This document shows, one piece after another, positions 1 through 5,568 of a stretch of DNA of 5,826 nt. Position numbers and translations under genes: made by a program. The notes beneath the pieces were generated by a model, which was not told where the DNA came from, did no database searches, and saw nothing but the letters and a program-made list of their open reading frames with translations. Each line of letters starts with the position of its first letter. Position 1 is the first letter of the stretch. The stretch is from positions 5,590 through 11,415 of the forward strand of contig DOZQ01000216.1 in assembly GCA_003517915.1 (NCBI GenBank). Reading direction: 5' to 3'. This DNA is from Oscillospiraceae bacterium. GTDB lineage: Bacteria; Bacillota; Clostridia; Oscillospirales; Acutalibacteraceae.

Positions 1-539
1 AAGTAAATAATAAAACCATCATCAACAACATAAGCGCGCACGCGCGTGGGGATTCCACGGGCAAACCGGAACCCGCGTCCGCATCCGCCCAATCGCAGCT
101 TCCGGGGTTATCAACGCACAGCGAGGCGATCCAAGAGGTACAGCGGCATTATGAGCAAAGCTTTGCCGGGCTCGTCAGTTCAACCGCCGTCATGCAAATC
201 ATTGATTTTCTGGATGCCGGCTTGGAAAGTGCGCTCATTTGCCGGGCGATTGACGAGAGCGTAAACGCCGGGGCGCGGAATTGGGTTTACGCAAGAAGCA
301 TATTGGACGCTTGCGTTACAAAAGGCTTGCTGACGCTTAGCCAATACACGCTAAGCGAAGCAAACAGACGAGCGTACAAGGCGCGACAGAACGGAGGGAT
401 AACCAGTGGATACGACAGCGCCGGAACTGCATACGCGCCTTCTGGCGGAGAGCTTGGCGCGGCTGTGGGAGGGGATACAGACGAATTGCGGGAAGGATTC
501 AAGCGGCAAAGCGATAAATGGCGGCGCAAAGCCGATTGA
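1..539 (+). CDS. DnaD-domain phage replication initiator (5'-truncated by window edge)
   Basis: The frame is open from the first complete codon at base 3 to TGA at 537-539. The 178 visible residues lack the N-terminus, normally a winged-helix DNA-binding domain in this family. Visible residues 1-45 are a polar Asn/Ser/Ala/Pro-rich linker. Residues about 48-125 match the DnaD/DnaB_2 C-terminal domain: an HYEQSF start, a helix with FLDAGLES, then ALICRAIDESVNAGARNW and YARSILDACVTKG, where the A-x-(R/K)-NW-x-YA-x-x-IL core is diagnostic. Phage proteins of this type bind the origin and, with a DnaC-like partner, help load the replicative helicase; that role is from family knowledge. The last ~43 residues are Gly/Ala-rich and overlap the next gene out of frame, so their sequence is probably constrained by that gene. 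ATG at 192 is internal to the domain and not the real start. The family call is strong; the exact role is inferred. Confidence 0.85.
   Translation, partial: VNNKTIINNISAHARGDSTGKPEPASASAQSQLPGLSTHSEAIQEVQRHYEQSFAGLVSSTAVMQIIDFLDAGLESALICRAIDESVNAGARNWVYARSILDACVTKGLLTLSQYTLSEANRRAYKARQNGGITSGYDSAGTAYAPSGGELGAAVGGDTDELREGFKRQSDKWRRKAD
393..398 (+). promoter_or_regulatory. Ribosome binding site that fixes a GTG start
   Basis: GGAGGG lies 7 nt before GTG at 406. An in-frame TAA at 400-402 rules out any earlier start in this frame, and there is no in-frame ATG before the cysteine cluster. The site lies inside the upstream DnaD-like gene. Confidence 0.75.
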
Positions 540-1254
540 ATGTCCGATCTGCGGCGACACGGAATGCGTAATCGCAGACCGGGAGCGGAATATATGGCGC
601 CCGTGCAAATGCCAGGAAGTGAAGCGCCAGCGGCGCATACTGGCAAGATGCGGCCTGTCAGAAGCGTTTCGGAGAAAGACCCTTGAAAATTACGAGGAAC
701 GCAACGAACACGCGGCGGCTATGAAGGGTATGGCTTGCGATTATGCCGCGAACACAACCGGCGGCGCACTGAAAAGCATCGGATTTTTCGGGCAAAGCGG
801 CATAGGCAAAACGCATTTGAGTATCGCGCTGGCTAATATTCTGATGCAAAAAGGCATAGCGGTACTGTATATGCCGTATGTCGAAAAGATCAAGGAATTA
901 AAAGACTTGAACCGCTTGCAGAGCCGGCATGACGTGGAGGACGCTTGTTATGACAAGGCCATAGCGCCGCTGAAAACGGTTCGGGTGCTGATGATCGACG
1001 ATTTATTCAAGCGGTCTGAAGACAGATATAACCAAGCAAATCCGGCGGACGTGCGGATTATGTTTGAAATCCTCAACGACCGTTATTTAAAGGGGCTTCC
1101 CGTTATCGTTTCAAGCGAACTGACGCTGACGGAGATTATCCGGATAGACGAGGCGTTCGGGGGGCGGCTGATTGAAATGTGCGGGGAATACTGCTACGAA
1201 GCCGAAAAGGATCAGCGGCTCAATTATCGGCTGAAGGACGTTTTGGGCGGCTGA
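406..1254 (+). CDS. DnaC/IstB-like AAA+ helicase loader
   Basis: The gene encodes 282 residues from a GTG start preceded by GGAGGG. The N-terminal part carries a Cys cluster (CPIC at 46-49, C54, CKC at 67-69), probably a zinc-binding element like those in Firmicute phage DnaC-type loaders. The ATPase core has Walker A GQSGIGKT (129-136), Walker B VLMIDDLF (194-201, D198/D199), a sensor-1-like VIVSSE (233-238) and a candidate arginine finger in GGRL (R254). From the family, it would use ATP to place the replicative helicase on origin DNA in partnership with the DnaD-like protein upstream. Total length and motif order fit DnaC-type loaders. IstB-type transposition helpers share the ATPase fold, but no transposase is adjacent, so the replication role is preferred. 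It overlaps the upstream gene by 134 nt and ends 21 nt before the resolvase gene. Confidence 0.88.
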   Translation: MDTTAPELHTRLLAESLARLWEGIQTNCGKDSSGKAINGGAKPIECPICGDTECVIADRERNIWRPCKCQEVKRQRRILARCGLSEAFRRKTLENYEERNEHAAAMKGMACDYAANTTGGALKSIGFFGQSGIGKTHLSIALANILMQKGIAVLYMPYVEKIKELKDLNRLQSRHDVEDACYDKAIAPLKTVRVLMIDDLFKRSEDRYNQANPADVRIMFEILNDRYLKGLPVIVSSELTLTEIIRIDEAFGGRLIEMCGEYCYEAEKDQRLNYRLKDVLGG

Positions 1255-1275
1255 TGGAGAGGTTGGGCAATTTAC

Positions 1276-1647
1276 ATGACCGAATTCTGGATCGACTACA
1301 AAATAACCGGAACCGACAGTCTGAATTCAATCTACTCTGGAAAGCATTTTTCAAACCGGAAGAATTATGTAAACGCTGTAAAAATACTTGTCGCAAGTCA
1401 GATGAAGCGGCAGATTCGCAAAAAAATTTATAAAAATCCGGTTATAATCAGCATTTCATTCCCGGAGGATAGGCTGGATATAGACAATCACTCGTATTTC
1501 AGCAAATGCGTGATCGACAGCCTGAAAGGGTATTTGATCGCGGATGACGGGCCTAAGCATGTTTATGGGGTGGTTCAGGTTTTTGACGCTAAGTTGAAAC
1601 GGATATTGGTTCAGGTGAGCGAGTTTGACGGGGAGGAAAATTATTGA
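1276..1647 (+). CDS. rusA: RusA-like Holliday junction resolvase
   Basis: This 123-residue protein has the size of RusA-family endonucleases. The signature is clear: DRLDIDN (D68, D70, N71), K77, D81 in DSLKG, then the DD pair at 90-91, matching the acidic-plus-lysine active site of RusA (D-x-D-N...K...D...DD). The family cuts Holliday junctions symmetrically with a divalent metal as a dimer; in phages it resolves branched replication and recombination intermediates before packaging. The ATG at 1276 has GGAGAGG at 1256-1262, 13 nt upstream, which is somewhat long. No ATG, GTG or TTG lies between the in-frame TGA at 1252-1254 and this ATG, so it is the first conventional start in the frame. 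The gene lies just after the helicase loader, the usual position in phage replication modules. Its stop shares one base with the next start. Confidence 0.88.
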   Translation: MTEFWIDYKITGTDSLNSIYSGKHFSNRKNYVNAVKILVASQMKRQIRKKIYKNPVIISISFPEDRLDIDNHSYFSKCVIDSLKGYLIADDGPKHVYGVVQVFDAKLKRILVQVSEFDGEENY

Positions 1648-1865
1648 TGAGCGGCAGAAAGGATGATAATGACATGGACGGATTAAAACCAGACAAAAAA
1701 TACATATATTGCGCCCGATGCGGCGAGGAACTTGGCGGCACATACCACTTTTACGTCGACAACTACCTGCAAGTGAAATATTTCGAACAGCAGGACGGGA
1801 GCGACAACGCCTTCTGCTCAGAAACATGCGCCGCTGTACGGGCACAAGAGCGGGAAAGCCAGTAA
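1647..1865 (+). CDS. Small zinc-finger-like protein of unknown function
   Basis: The gene encodes 72 residues with four cysteines in two pairs, C22-x2-C25 (CARCGEEL) and C57-x3-C61 (CSETC), suggesting one zinc site with a ~31-residue spacer rich in aromatic residues (Tyr/Phe). The start chosen is ATG 1647, which overlaps the resolvase stop by one base (TGATG) and has GGGAGG 10 nt upstream. TTG at 1644 is possible but adds only one residue; ATG 1674 would also keep all the cysteines. The translational coupling indicates it is made with the resolvase and may act in the same replication or recombination module, or bind nucleic acid. No named family is recognised. It is probably real, because the cysteine pattern is coherent and the RBS and junction are good, but no function can be assigned. 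Confidence 0.72.
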   Translation: MSGRKDDNDMDGLKPDKKYIYCARCGEELGGTYHFYVDNYLQVKYFEQQDGSDNAFCSETCAAVRAQERESQ

Positions 1866-1895
1866 AACGCACTGGATGTGCTTTATGAAAACGGC

Positions 1896-1900
1896 GGAGG
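1896..1900 (+). promoter_or_regulatory. Ribosome binding site selecting ATG 1908
   Basis: GGAGG lies 7 nt before ATG 1908. This favours ATG 1908 over the in-frame GTG at 1878, which has no comparable upstream site and would add ten residues that do not belong to the methyltransferase fold. Confidence 0.75.
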
Positions 1901-1907
1901 TAATCTA

Positions 1908-3560
1908 ATGGGAATCCAAACAAGCCTATTCGATGAGCTAATCGTAGACAATTTTGCCGGAGGCGGGGGCGCAAGCACCGGCATAGAACTGGCAACCGGC
2001 AGGCAGGTAGACATAGCCATAAACCACGACCCGTCAGCCATAGCAATGCATAAGCGCAACCATCCGTACACGGAGCATTATTGCGAAAGCGTTTGGGACG
2101 CAGACCCGCGCAAGATAACGCATGGAAAGCGTGTCGCGCTTGCCTGGTTCTCCCCGGACTGCAAACACTTCTCCAAGGCAAAGGGCGGAAAGCCGATTGA
2201 CAAGAAAATCCGGGGCCTTGCGTGGGTTGCGGTTAAATGGGCCGCTGCGGTAAAACCGCGTGTGATCATCCTGGAGAATGTTGAGGAATTTAAGACATGG
2301 GGGCCTGTCATGGATGGAAAACCAGTCAGGAAAAAGGCGGGCCATACATTCAAAAGCTTTGTAAATGCGTTGCGCGCGCACGGTTATACGGTAGACTGGC
2401 GCGAATTAAAAGCCTGTGACTACGGCGCTCCGACCATCCGAAAGCGGTTTTTCCTGATTGCGCGGAGTGACGGCAAACCTATTAAATGGCCGGAACCAAC
2501 GCACGGATCACCTGACAGCGAGGCGGTAAAGACCGGCAAACTTAAACCTTGGCGCGTCGCGGCGGATATAATCGACTGGTCTCTGCCTTGCCCGTCCGTC
2601 TTTGATACAGCGGATGAGATATATAAAAAACACGGGACACGGGCGGTCCGGCCGCTGGCCGACGCGACATTGCGGCGGATCGCGCGGGGATTGCAGAAGT
2701 TTGTGTTTGAGAACTCGGAGCCGTTTATCATACAGGTAAATCACACAGGAGAACGCTTTCGCGGACAAATAGCATCTGAACCACTGCAAACAGTCACGGC
2801 AAAGCTTGGTTATGGCGTCGTTACCCCATACCTCATGCAGTGTCATGCTAGGTTTGGAAAAGACGAATACAGCAGCGCGACAGAACCGGCAAAAACGGTA
2901 CTTGCACGAACGGAACTGGCTCTTGTCGCCCCGACGCTTATACAATACCACGGGGAACAGTCAACGCGAGAGGTGCGCGGCCAGACGGTAAGCAAACCCA
3001 TGTTGACAGCAGATGCGGCCAACAGATACGGGCTTGTGACGGCTTTCTTATCGAAATATTACGGCGGCGGCTATGAGGGAGCGGGAGCCACGACCGCCGA
3101 ACCGCTACCCACTATAACAGGAATAGACCACAACGCGCTTATAACGTCGCACTTGACAATTTTCAGAAATCATTGCGACGGACAGCAACTAACCGAACCC
3201 TTCAACACCATAATGACAAGCGCGGGGCATTTTGGGGAGGTTCGGGCGTTCTTGGTAAGACAATACGGGGAGAGCGCGACCGAAACTGTAAAGATAAACG
3301 GTGAGCAATACGCCATTGTTGACATTGGACTTCGTATGCTGCCCCCCCGCGAACTTTTCAACGCACAGGGCTTCCCTACAGACTATAACATCGAAACCGG
3401 GCCGAACGGCGACCCCATATCAAAGGCCGCGCAAATAGCCCGATGCGGAAACGCGGTTCCGCCGCCGTTTGCTGAGGCGCTTGTCCGGGCTAATTTGCCG
3501 GAAATGTGCGGGCGGAAGATCGGGACGATGGAAGAGTTGGACCGGGCGTTTGTTGGGTAG
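1908..3560 (+). CDS. DNA (cytosine-5-)-methyltransferase, phage type
   Basis: This 550-residue enzyme would transfer a methyl group from SAM to C5 of cytosine in DNA. C5-methyltransferase motifs appear in order: motif I DNFAGGGGASTGIE (14-27, SAM binding), motif IV SPDCKHFSKAKGG (82-94, catalytic C85), motif VI ENV (123-125), motif VIII APTIRKRFFLIARSDG (174-189, R178/R180), then after a long variable region motif IX RMLPPRELFNAQGFP (476-490) and motif X GNAVPP (514-519). Motif IV departs from the common PCQ: D84 replaces the Pro before the Cys. The variable region, where the recognition domain lies, contains five ~35-residue degenerate repeats (271-445). It is longer than simple bacterial enzymes of this class, mostly because of these repeats. 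No restriction endonuclease is adjacent, so it looks like a solitary phage enzyme, plausibly protecting phage DNA. The radical SAM gene starts 8 nt after its stop. The target sequence cannot be read from the protein. Confidence 0.93.
   Translation: MGIQTSLFDELIVDNFAGGGGASTGIELATGRQVDIAINHDPSAIAMHKRNHPYTEHYCESVWDADPRKITHGKRVALAWFSPDCKHFSKAKGGKPIDKKIRGLAWVAVKWAAAVKPRVIILENVEEFKTWGPVMDGKPVRKKAGHTFKSFVNALRAHGYTVDWRELKACDYGAPTIRKRFFLIARSDGKPIKWPEPTHGSPDSEAVKTGKLKPWRVAADIIDWSLPCPSVFDTADEIYKKHGTRAVRPLADATLRRIARGLQKFVFENSEPFIIQVNHTGERFRGQIASEPLQTVTAKLGYGVVTPYLMQCHARFGKDEYSSATEPAKTVLARTELALVAPTLIQYHGEQSTREVRGQTVSKPMLTADAANRYGLVTAFLSKYYGGGYEGAGATTAEPLPTITGIDHNALITSHLTIFRNHCDGQQLTEPFNTIMTSAGHFGEVRAFLVRQYGESATETVKINGEQYAIVDIGLRMLPPRELFNAQGFPTDYNIETGPNGDPISKAAQIARCGNAVPPPFAEALVRANLPEMCGRKIGTMEELDRAFVG
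2718..3242 (+). repeat. Five degenerate ~35-residue repeats coded within the methyltransferase
   Basis: Within the methyltransferase, residues 271-445 split into five units, with boundaries near 271, 306, 341, 378 and 413 (unit lengths 35, 35, 37, 35, 33), and a partial unit from 446. Each unit opens with a short strand such as TPYLMQ, APTLIQYHG, TAFLSKYYG or TSHLTI. It continues through a variable polar stretch to an EP-x-x-T core (EPLQTVTA, EPAKTVLA, KPMLTADA, EPLPTITG, EPFNTIMT) and closes with GVV/LALV/GLV/ALI/GEV. The repeats are recognisable in protein but strongly diverged in DNA, so they are old rather than recent duplications. Confidence 0.75.
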
Positions 3561-3563
3561 AGG
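3559..3563 (+). promoter_or_regulatory. Ribosome binding site selecting ATG 3569
   Basis: AGAGG overlaps the methyltransferase TAG stop and lies 5 nt before ATG 3569. The open frame extends back to 3506, but those extra residues are out-of-frame methyltransferase coding sequence and lack the expected MKIGLIDVDG start. Confidence 0.6.
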
Positions 3564-3568
3564 TCAAA

Positions 3569-4465
3569 ATGAAAATCGGTTTGATTGATGTAGACGGCCA
3601 CAACTTCCCAAATTTACCGCTGATGAAAATATCGGCATTTTATAAAGGCCACGGCGATACGGCGGAATTTTACGATCCGCTGGAGGGCCAATGTGCTCCG
3701 TATGACAAGGTCTATATAAGCAAGGTTTTTACCTTTACAGCTGACTATCAATATCCGATCTATGCGGATGAGATCATCTCCGGCGGAACCGGATACGATA
3801 TAAGCGAGAAACTGCCGCCTGATATGGAATCCGTCATGCCCGACTACAGCCTCTACCCGCGATACAGCGAAGCATACGGATTTTTAACCCGAGGATGCCC
3901 GCGGCAGTGTAAATTTTGCATCGTCGGCCAAAAGGAAGGGGTTGTATCACGAAAGGTTTCAGACCTATCCGGTTTTTGGAACGGGCAAAAAAGTATCAAG
4001 CTGCTGGATCCGAACTTACTGGCCTGCCGTGACCGCATCAGCTTGTTAGAGCAGCTTATTGACAGCCAATCATGGATTGACTTTACGCAGGGTCTTGACA
4101 TTCGCCTGATGACGGAAGAAATCACGGATTTGATCATGAAGTGCAAAAAGAAAATGATCCATTTCGCTTGGGACAGTGAAAAAGACAGTGCGTTGATATG
4201 TGAAAAACTCAGGGCTTTCAAGAAGCAGACCGGGATTGACAGGCGAAAAGCCGGCGTTTACGTCTTGACAAATTTCAATACGTCCTTTGCATTCGATTTA
4301 TACAGGGTGTACGAAATCAGGAGCATGGGGTTTGATCCATACATCATGATTTACGATAAAGAGAAAGCAGATCGGCAGTATATACGGCTGCAACGGTGGG
4401 TTAACGGGAAAAGGATTTTCAGAACATGCGAAAGGTTTGAGGATTATAAGCCTAAGATTGGATAG
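3569..4465 (+). CDS. Phage-encoded radical SAM protein of unknown function
   Basis: The gene encodes 298 residues. The radical SAM cluster motif is C110-x3-C114-x2-C117 within GFLTRGCPRQCKFCIVG, which would hold a [4Fe-4S] cluster and cleave SAM to a 5'-deoxyadenosyl radical. A later strand KLLDPNLLACRD (144-155) and TQGLDIRL (173-180) fit the barrel of B12-type radical SAM enzymes. The N-terminal ~95 residues (IGLIDVDGHNFPNLPLMKIS, then YDKVYISKVFTFT and GGTGYD at 72-77) look like a short Rossmann-type domain in the place of the B12-binding domain of such enzymes; cobalamin binding is not shown. ATG 3569 is chosen for its AGAGG site and for the natural protein start. Similar proteins are, to my knowledge, common in Firmicute phages, with no established substrate. 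Tight linkage to the C5 methyltransferase raises the possibility of nucleic-acid modification, which is inference only. Confidence 0.85.
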   Translation: MKIGLIDVDGHNFPNLPLMKISAFYKGHGDTAEFYDPLEGQCAPYDKVYISKVFTFTADYQYPIYADEIISGGTGYDISEKLPPDMESVMPDYSLYPRYSEAYGFLTRGCPRQCKFCIVGQKEGVVSRKVSDLSGFWNGQKSIKLLDPNLLACRDRISLLEQLIDSQSWIDFTQGLDIRLMTEEITDLIMKCKKKMIHFAWDSEKDSALICEKLRAFKKQTGIDRRKAGVYVLTNFNTSFAFDLYRVYEIRSMGFDPYIMIYDKEKADRQYIRLQRWVNGKRIFRTCERFEDYKPKIG

Positions 4466-4470
4466 TAACA

Positions 4471-4495
4471 CCGGGCGGCCCAGCTAACCGCCCGG
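4471..4495 (+). other. Strong GC-rich hairpin in intergenic gap
   Basis: A perfect 8-bp stem CCGGGCGG/CCGCCCGG encloses a 9-nt loop (CCCAGCTAA), starting 5 nt after the radical SAM stop codon. It is the most stable structure visible outside the tRNA. No T-run follows on either strand, so it is not a standard intrinsic terminator. Candidate roles are mRNA 3'-end protection, processing, attenuation or a protein-binding site. Confidence 0.55.
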
Positions 4496-4498
4496 AAG

Positions 4499-4516
4499 GG
4501 AAATGGCGCTGTTTCC
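4499..4516 (+). other. Possible second, weaker hairpin
   Basis: GGAAA/TTTCC pairs around an 8-nt loop (TGGCGCTG), 3 nt after the strong hairpin. Downstream, CCTC at 4515-4518 could alternatively pair with GAGG at 4533-4536, which is part of the likely ribosome binding site (GAGGG 4533-4537) of the next gene. The two pairings compete at 4515-4516. The stems are short and chance is possible. Confidence 0.25.
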
Positions 4517-4544
4517 TCTCAAGGCTTAAAAAGAGGGCGAAAAT

Positions 4545-5486
4545 ATGTCAGAAATACAATACAAAGCGAAACAACTGAGATATAAGAAAGCGGCTCTGCA
4601 AATGCTGCAAAGGGATTCCATAGAAGATGAATTGTACGAAATTATGGCAAGTTGCGAAGACGTACGCTGGTTTATGGAAAGTGACGACGGTTCTCTGTTA
4701 AACGCTATGGACAGCGACGAAGAAGATGAATATGAGTTTCGGATGGCATTCAGCGGCTTGTCGGGTAAATGCGAAGCATTGAACGAGATTATCCGCGATA
4801 ACATGATTACGAAACATTTCGATGACTTTATGGTTGGCTTGCTTGGAAACCGCTATAAGTGCATTGGATACGATTCCTATGAAGAAGATTATTACAGTTT
4901 AACAAGCTTTGAGGGCGGTTTAGCCGAAAGGGAATCCACTAAACGGCTGATGCGGCTGACAAAGGAAAAATTGCTGGCTATTTGCGGACAGTGCCTGGGG
5001 GTTACGTTGTCTATTTTGGATATAAGGCACAGCTATGACTATCTGAAATCGGCGTTTGATGTGCTGAAAGAACAAAACACTTCTGTCTTGCAGTGCATAA
5101 AGGACATTGAAGCCGCATACATAGACTGGTTGCGGATTTACCAGCGGAGATATGGCTTAATTGATGAAAGGTTGATTACCGGACAATTATGCACAGACAA
5201 TAAAAAGGCATGGGTTGTTTACGATAGTGATTTTTATGTTTCGGTTGTTCAGGGCGGTGTCGCGCTTGTTTCTGACCGCTATTTTGAGGTTGACCCGGCT
5301 ACGGCGGAGCCGGTGGCGGTGGAAGTGAACTATATCCAACAAAGAGCGGATGATGACAAACTGCCGTTTTGTCCTAATTGCGAAACTCAATTGGGTGGAT
5401 ATGATAATTGCGAAATGGAAGTCTTTGAGCATTTTAAGTATTGCCCATGGTGCGGCCAACGGTTAGATTGGAACGCTATCCAATAA
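4545..5486 (+). CDS. Phage hypothetical protein with C-terminal zinc ribbon
   Basis: This 313-residue soluble protein starts at ATG 4545, with GAGGG 7 nt upstream. No signal peptide or membrane segment is seen. Residues 1-90 are highly charged and predicted helical (repeated Glu/Asp-rich stretches such as DSDEEDEYEF at 57-66). The middle (91-200) includes GNRYKCIGYDSYEEDYYSLT (101-120) and a long helical part ending LKEQNTSVLQCIKDIEAAY (174-192). The C-terminus holds a zinc ribbon, CPNC (276-279) and CPWCGQRL (300-307), with a spare C289. I recall proteins with this GYDSYEEDY block from clostridial phages and mobile elements, always uncharacterised; that is memory, not a search. It is separated from the radical SAM gene by a structured 79-nt gap, and its stop lies 4 nt from the 3' end of an opposing tRNA gene. 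The gene is certain; no function is assignable. Confidence 0.82.
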   Translation: MSEIQYKAKQLRYKKAALQMLQRDSIEDELYEIMASCEDVRWFMESDDGSLLNAMDSDEEDEYEFRMAFSGLSGKCEALNEIIRDNMITKHFDDFMVGLLGNRYKCIGYDSYEEDYYSLTSFEGGLAERESTKRLMRLTKEKLLAICGQCLGVTLSILDIRHSYDYLKSAFDVLKEQNTSVLQCIKDIEAAYIDWLRIYQRRYGLIDERLITGQLCTDNKKAWVVYDSDFYVSVVQGGVALVSDRYFEVDPATAEPVAVEVNYIQQRADDDKLPFCPNCETQLGGYDNCEMEVFEHFKYCPWCGQRLDWNAIQ

Positions 5487-5500
5487 AAAAGCGGATAGCG
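5474..5500. repeat. Inverted repeat joining the zinc-ribbon gene's 3' end and the tRNA 3' end
   Basis: CGCTATCC (5474-5481, last codons of the zinc-ribbon gene) is exactly inverted as GGATAGCG (5493-5500, tRNA acceptor and T-arm 3' side), with an 11-nt spacer containing an A-run. In a read-through minus-strand transcript this would compete with the tRNA acceptor stem. An 8-bp match with a loop of this size can arise by chance about once in a window of this length. Confidence 0.5.
5485..5490 (-). terminator. T-run directly after the tRNA 3' end
   Basis: On the minus strand, six T residues follow the tRNA acceptor stem immediately; the first of them serves as the discriminator base. The folded tRNA followed by a U-run could end transcription, but there is no separate hairpin, so this is a weak call. 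Confidence 0.35.
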
Positions 5501-5560
5501 GGAATCGAACCCGCAACCTCAGCTTGGGAAGCTGATGTTTTACCATTAAACTATACCCGC
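5491..5560 (-). tRNA. tRNA-Gly (anticodon CCC)
   Basis: The reverse complement folds into a full cloverleaf. The acceptor stem is GCGGGTA with TATCCGC (7 bp, one G-T). The D arm is GTTT/AAAC with a GG-containing loop. The anticodon arm is TCAGC-TTCCCAA-GCTGA, giving anticodon CCC at 34-36 with T33 and A37. The variable loop is 4 nt, and the T arm is GCGGG-TTCGATT-CCCGC with a consensus loop. The base after the acceptor is T, the usual discriminator for bacterial tRNA-Gly. CCA is not encoded, so the host nucleotidyltransferase must add it. It reads GGG codons, which by hand count make up about a quarter of glycine codons in the methyltransferase gene. It is antisense to all the protein genes here and has its own promoter. 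It may be a phage tRNA or a host tRNA at an integration boundary. Confidence 0.93.
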
Positions 5561-5568
5561 ATGGGTTG

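Noticed and set aside
46..264. 72-codon plus-strand frame
   Set aside because: It overlaps the DnaD-like domain out of frame and is Arg/Pro-rich without motif or RBS.
1179..1433. 84-codon plus-strand frame across the loader/resolvase junction
   Set aside because: It is out of frame with both, and the resolvase has intact active-site motifs in its own frame.
1876..1908. Ten-codon mini-ORF ending TAATG on the methyltransferase start
   Set aside because: It has no RBS of its own, so the overlap with the start codon is probably accidental; a leader-peptide role cannot be supported.
1456..2181. 241-codon open frame on the minus strand
   Set aside because: It lies antisense to three well-supported genes, has an Arg/Cys/Leu-rich composition typical of shadow frames, and shows no domain or RBS.
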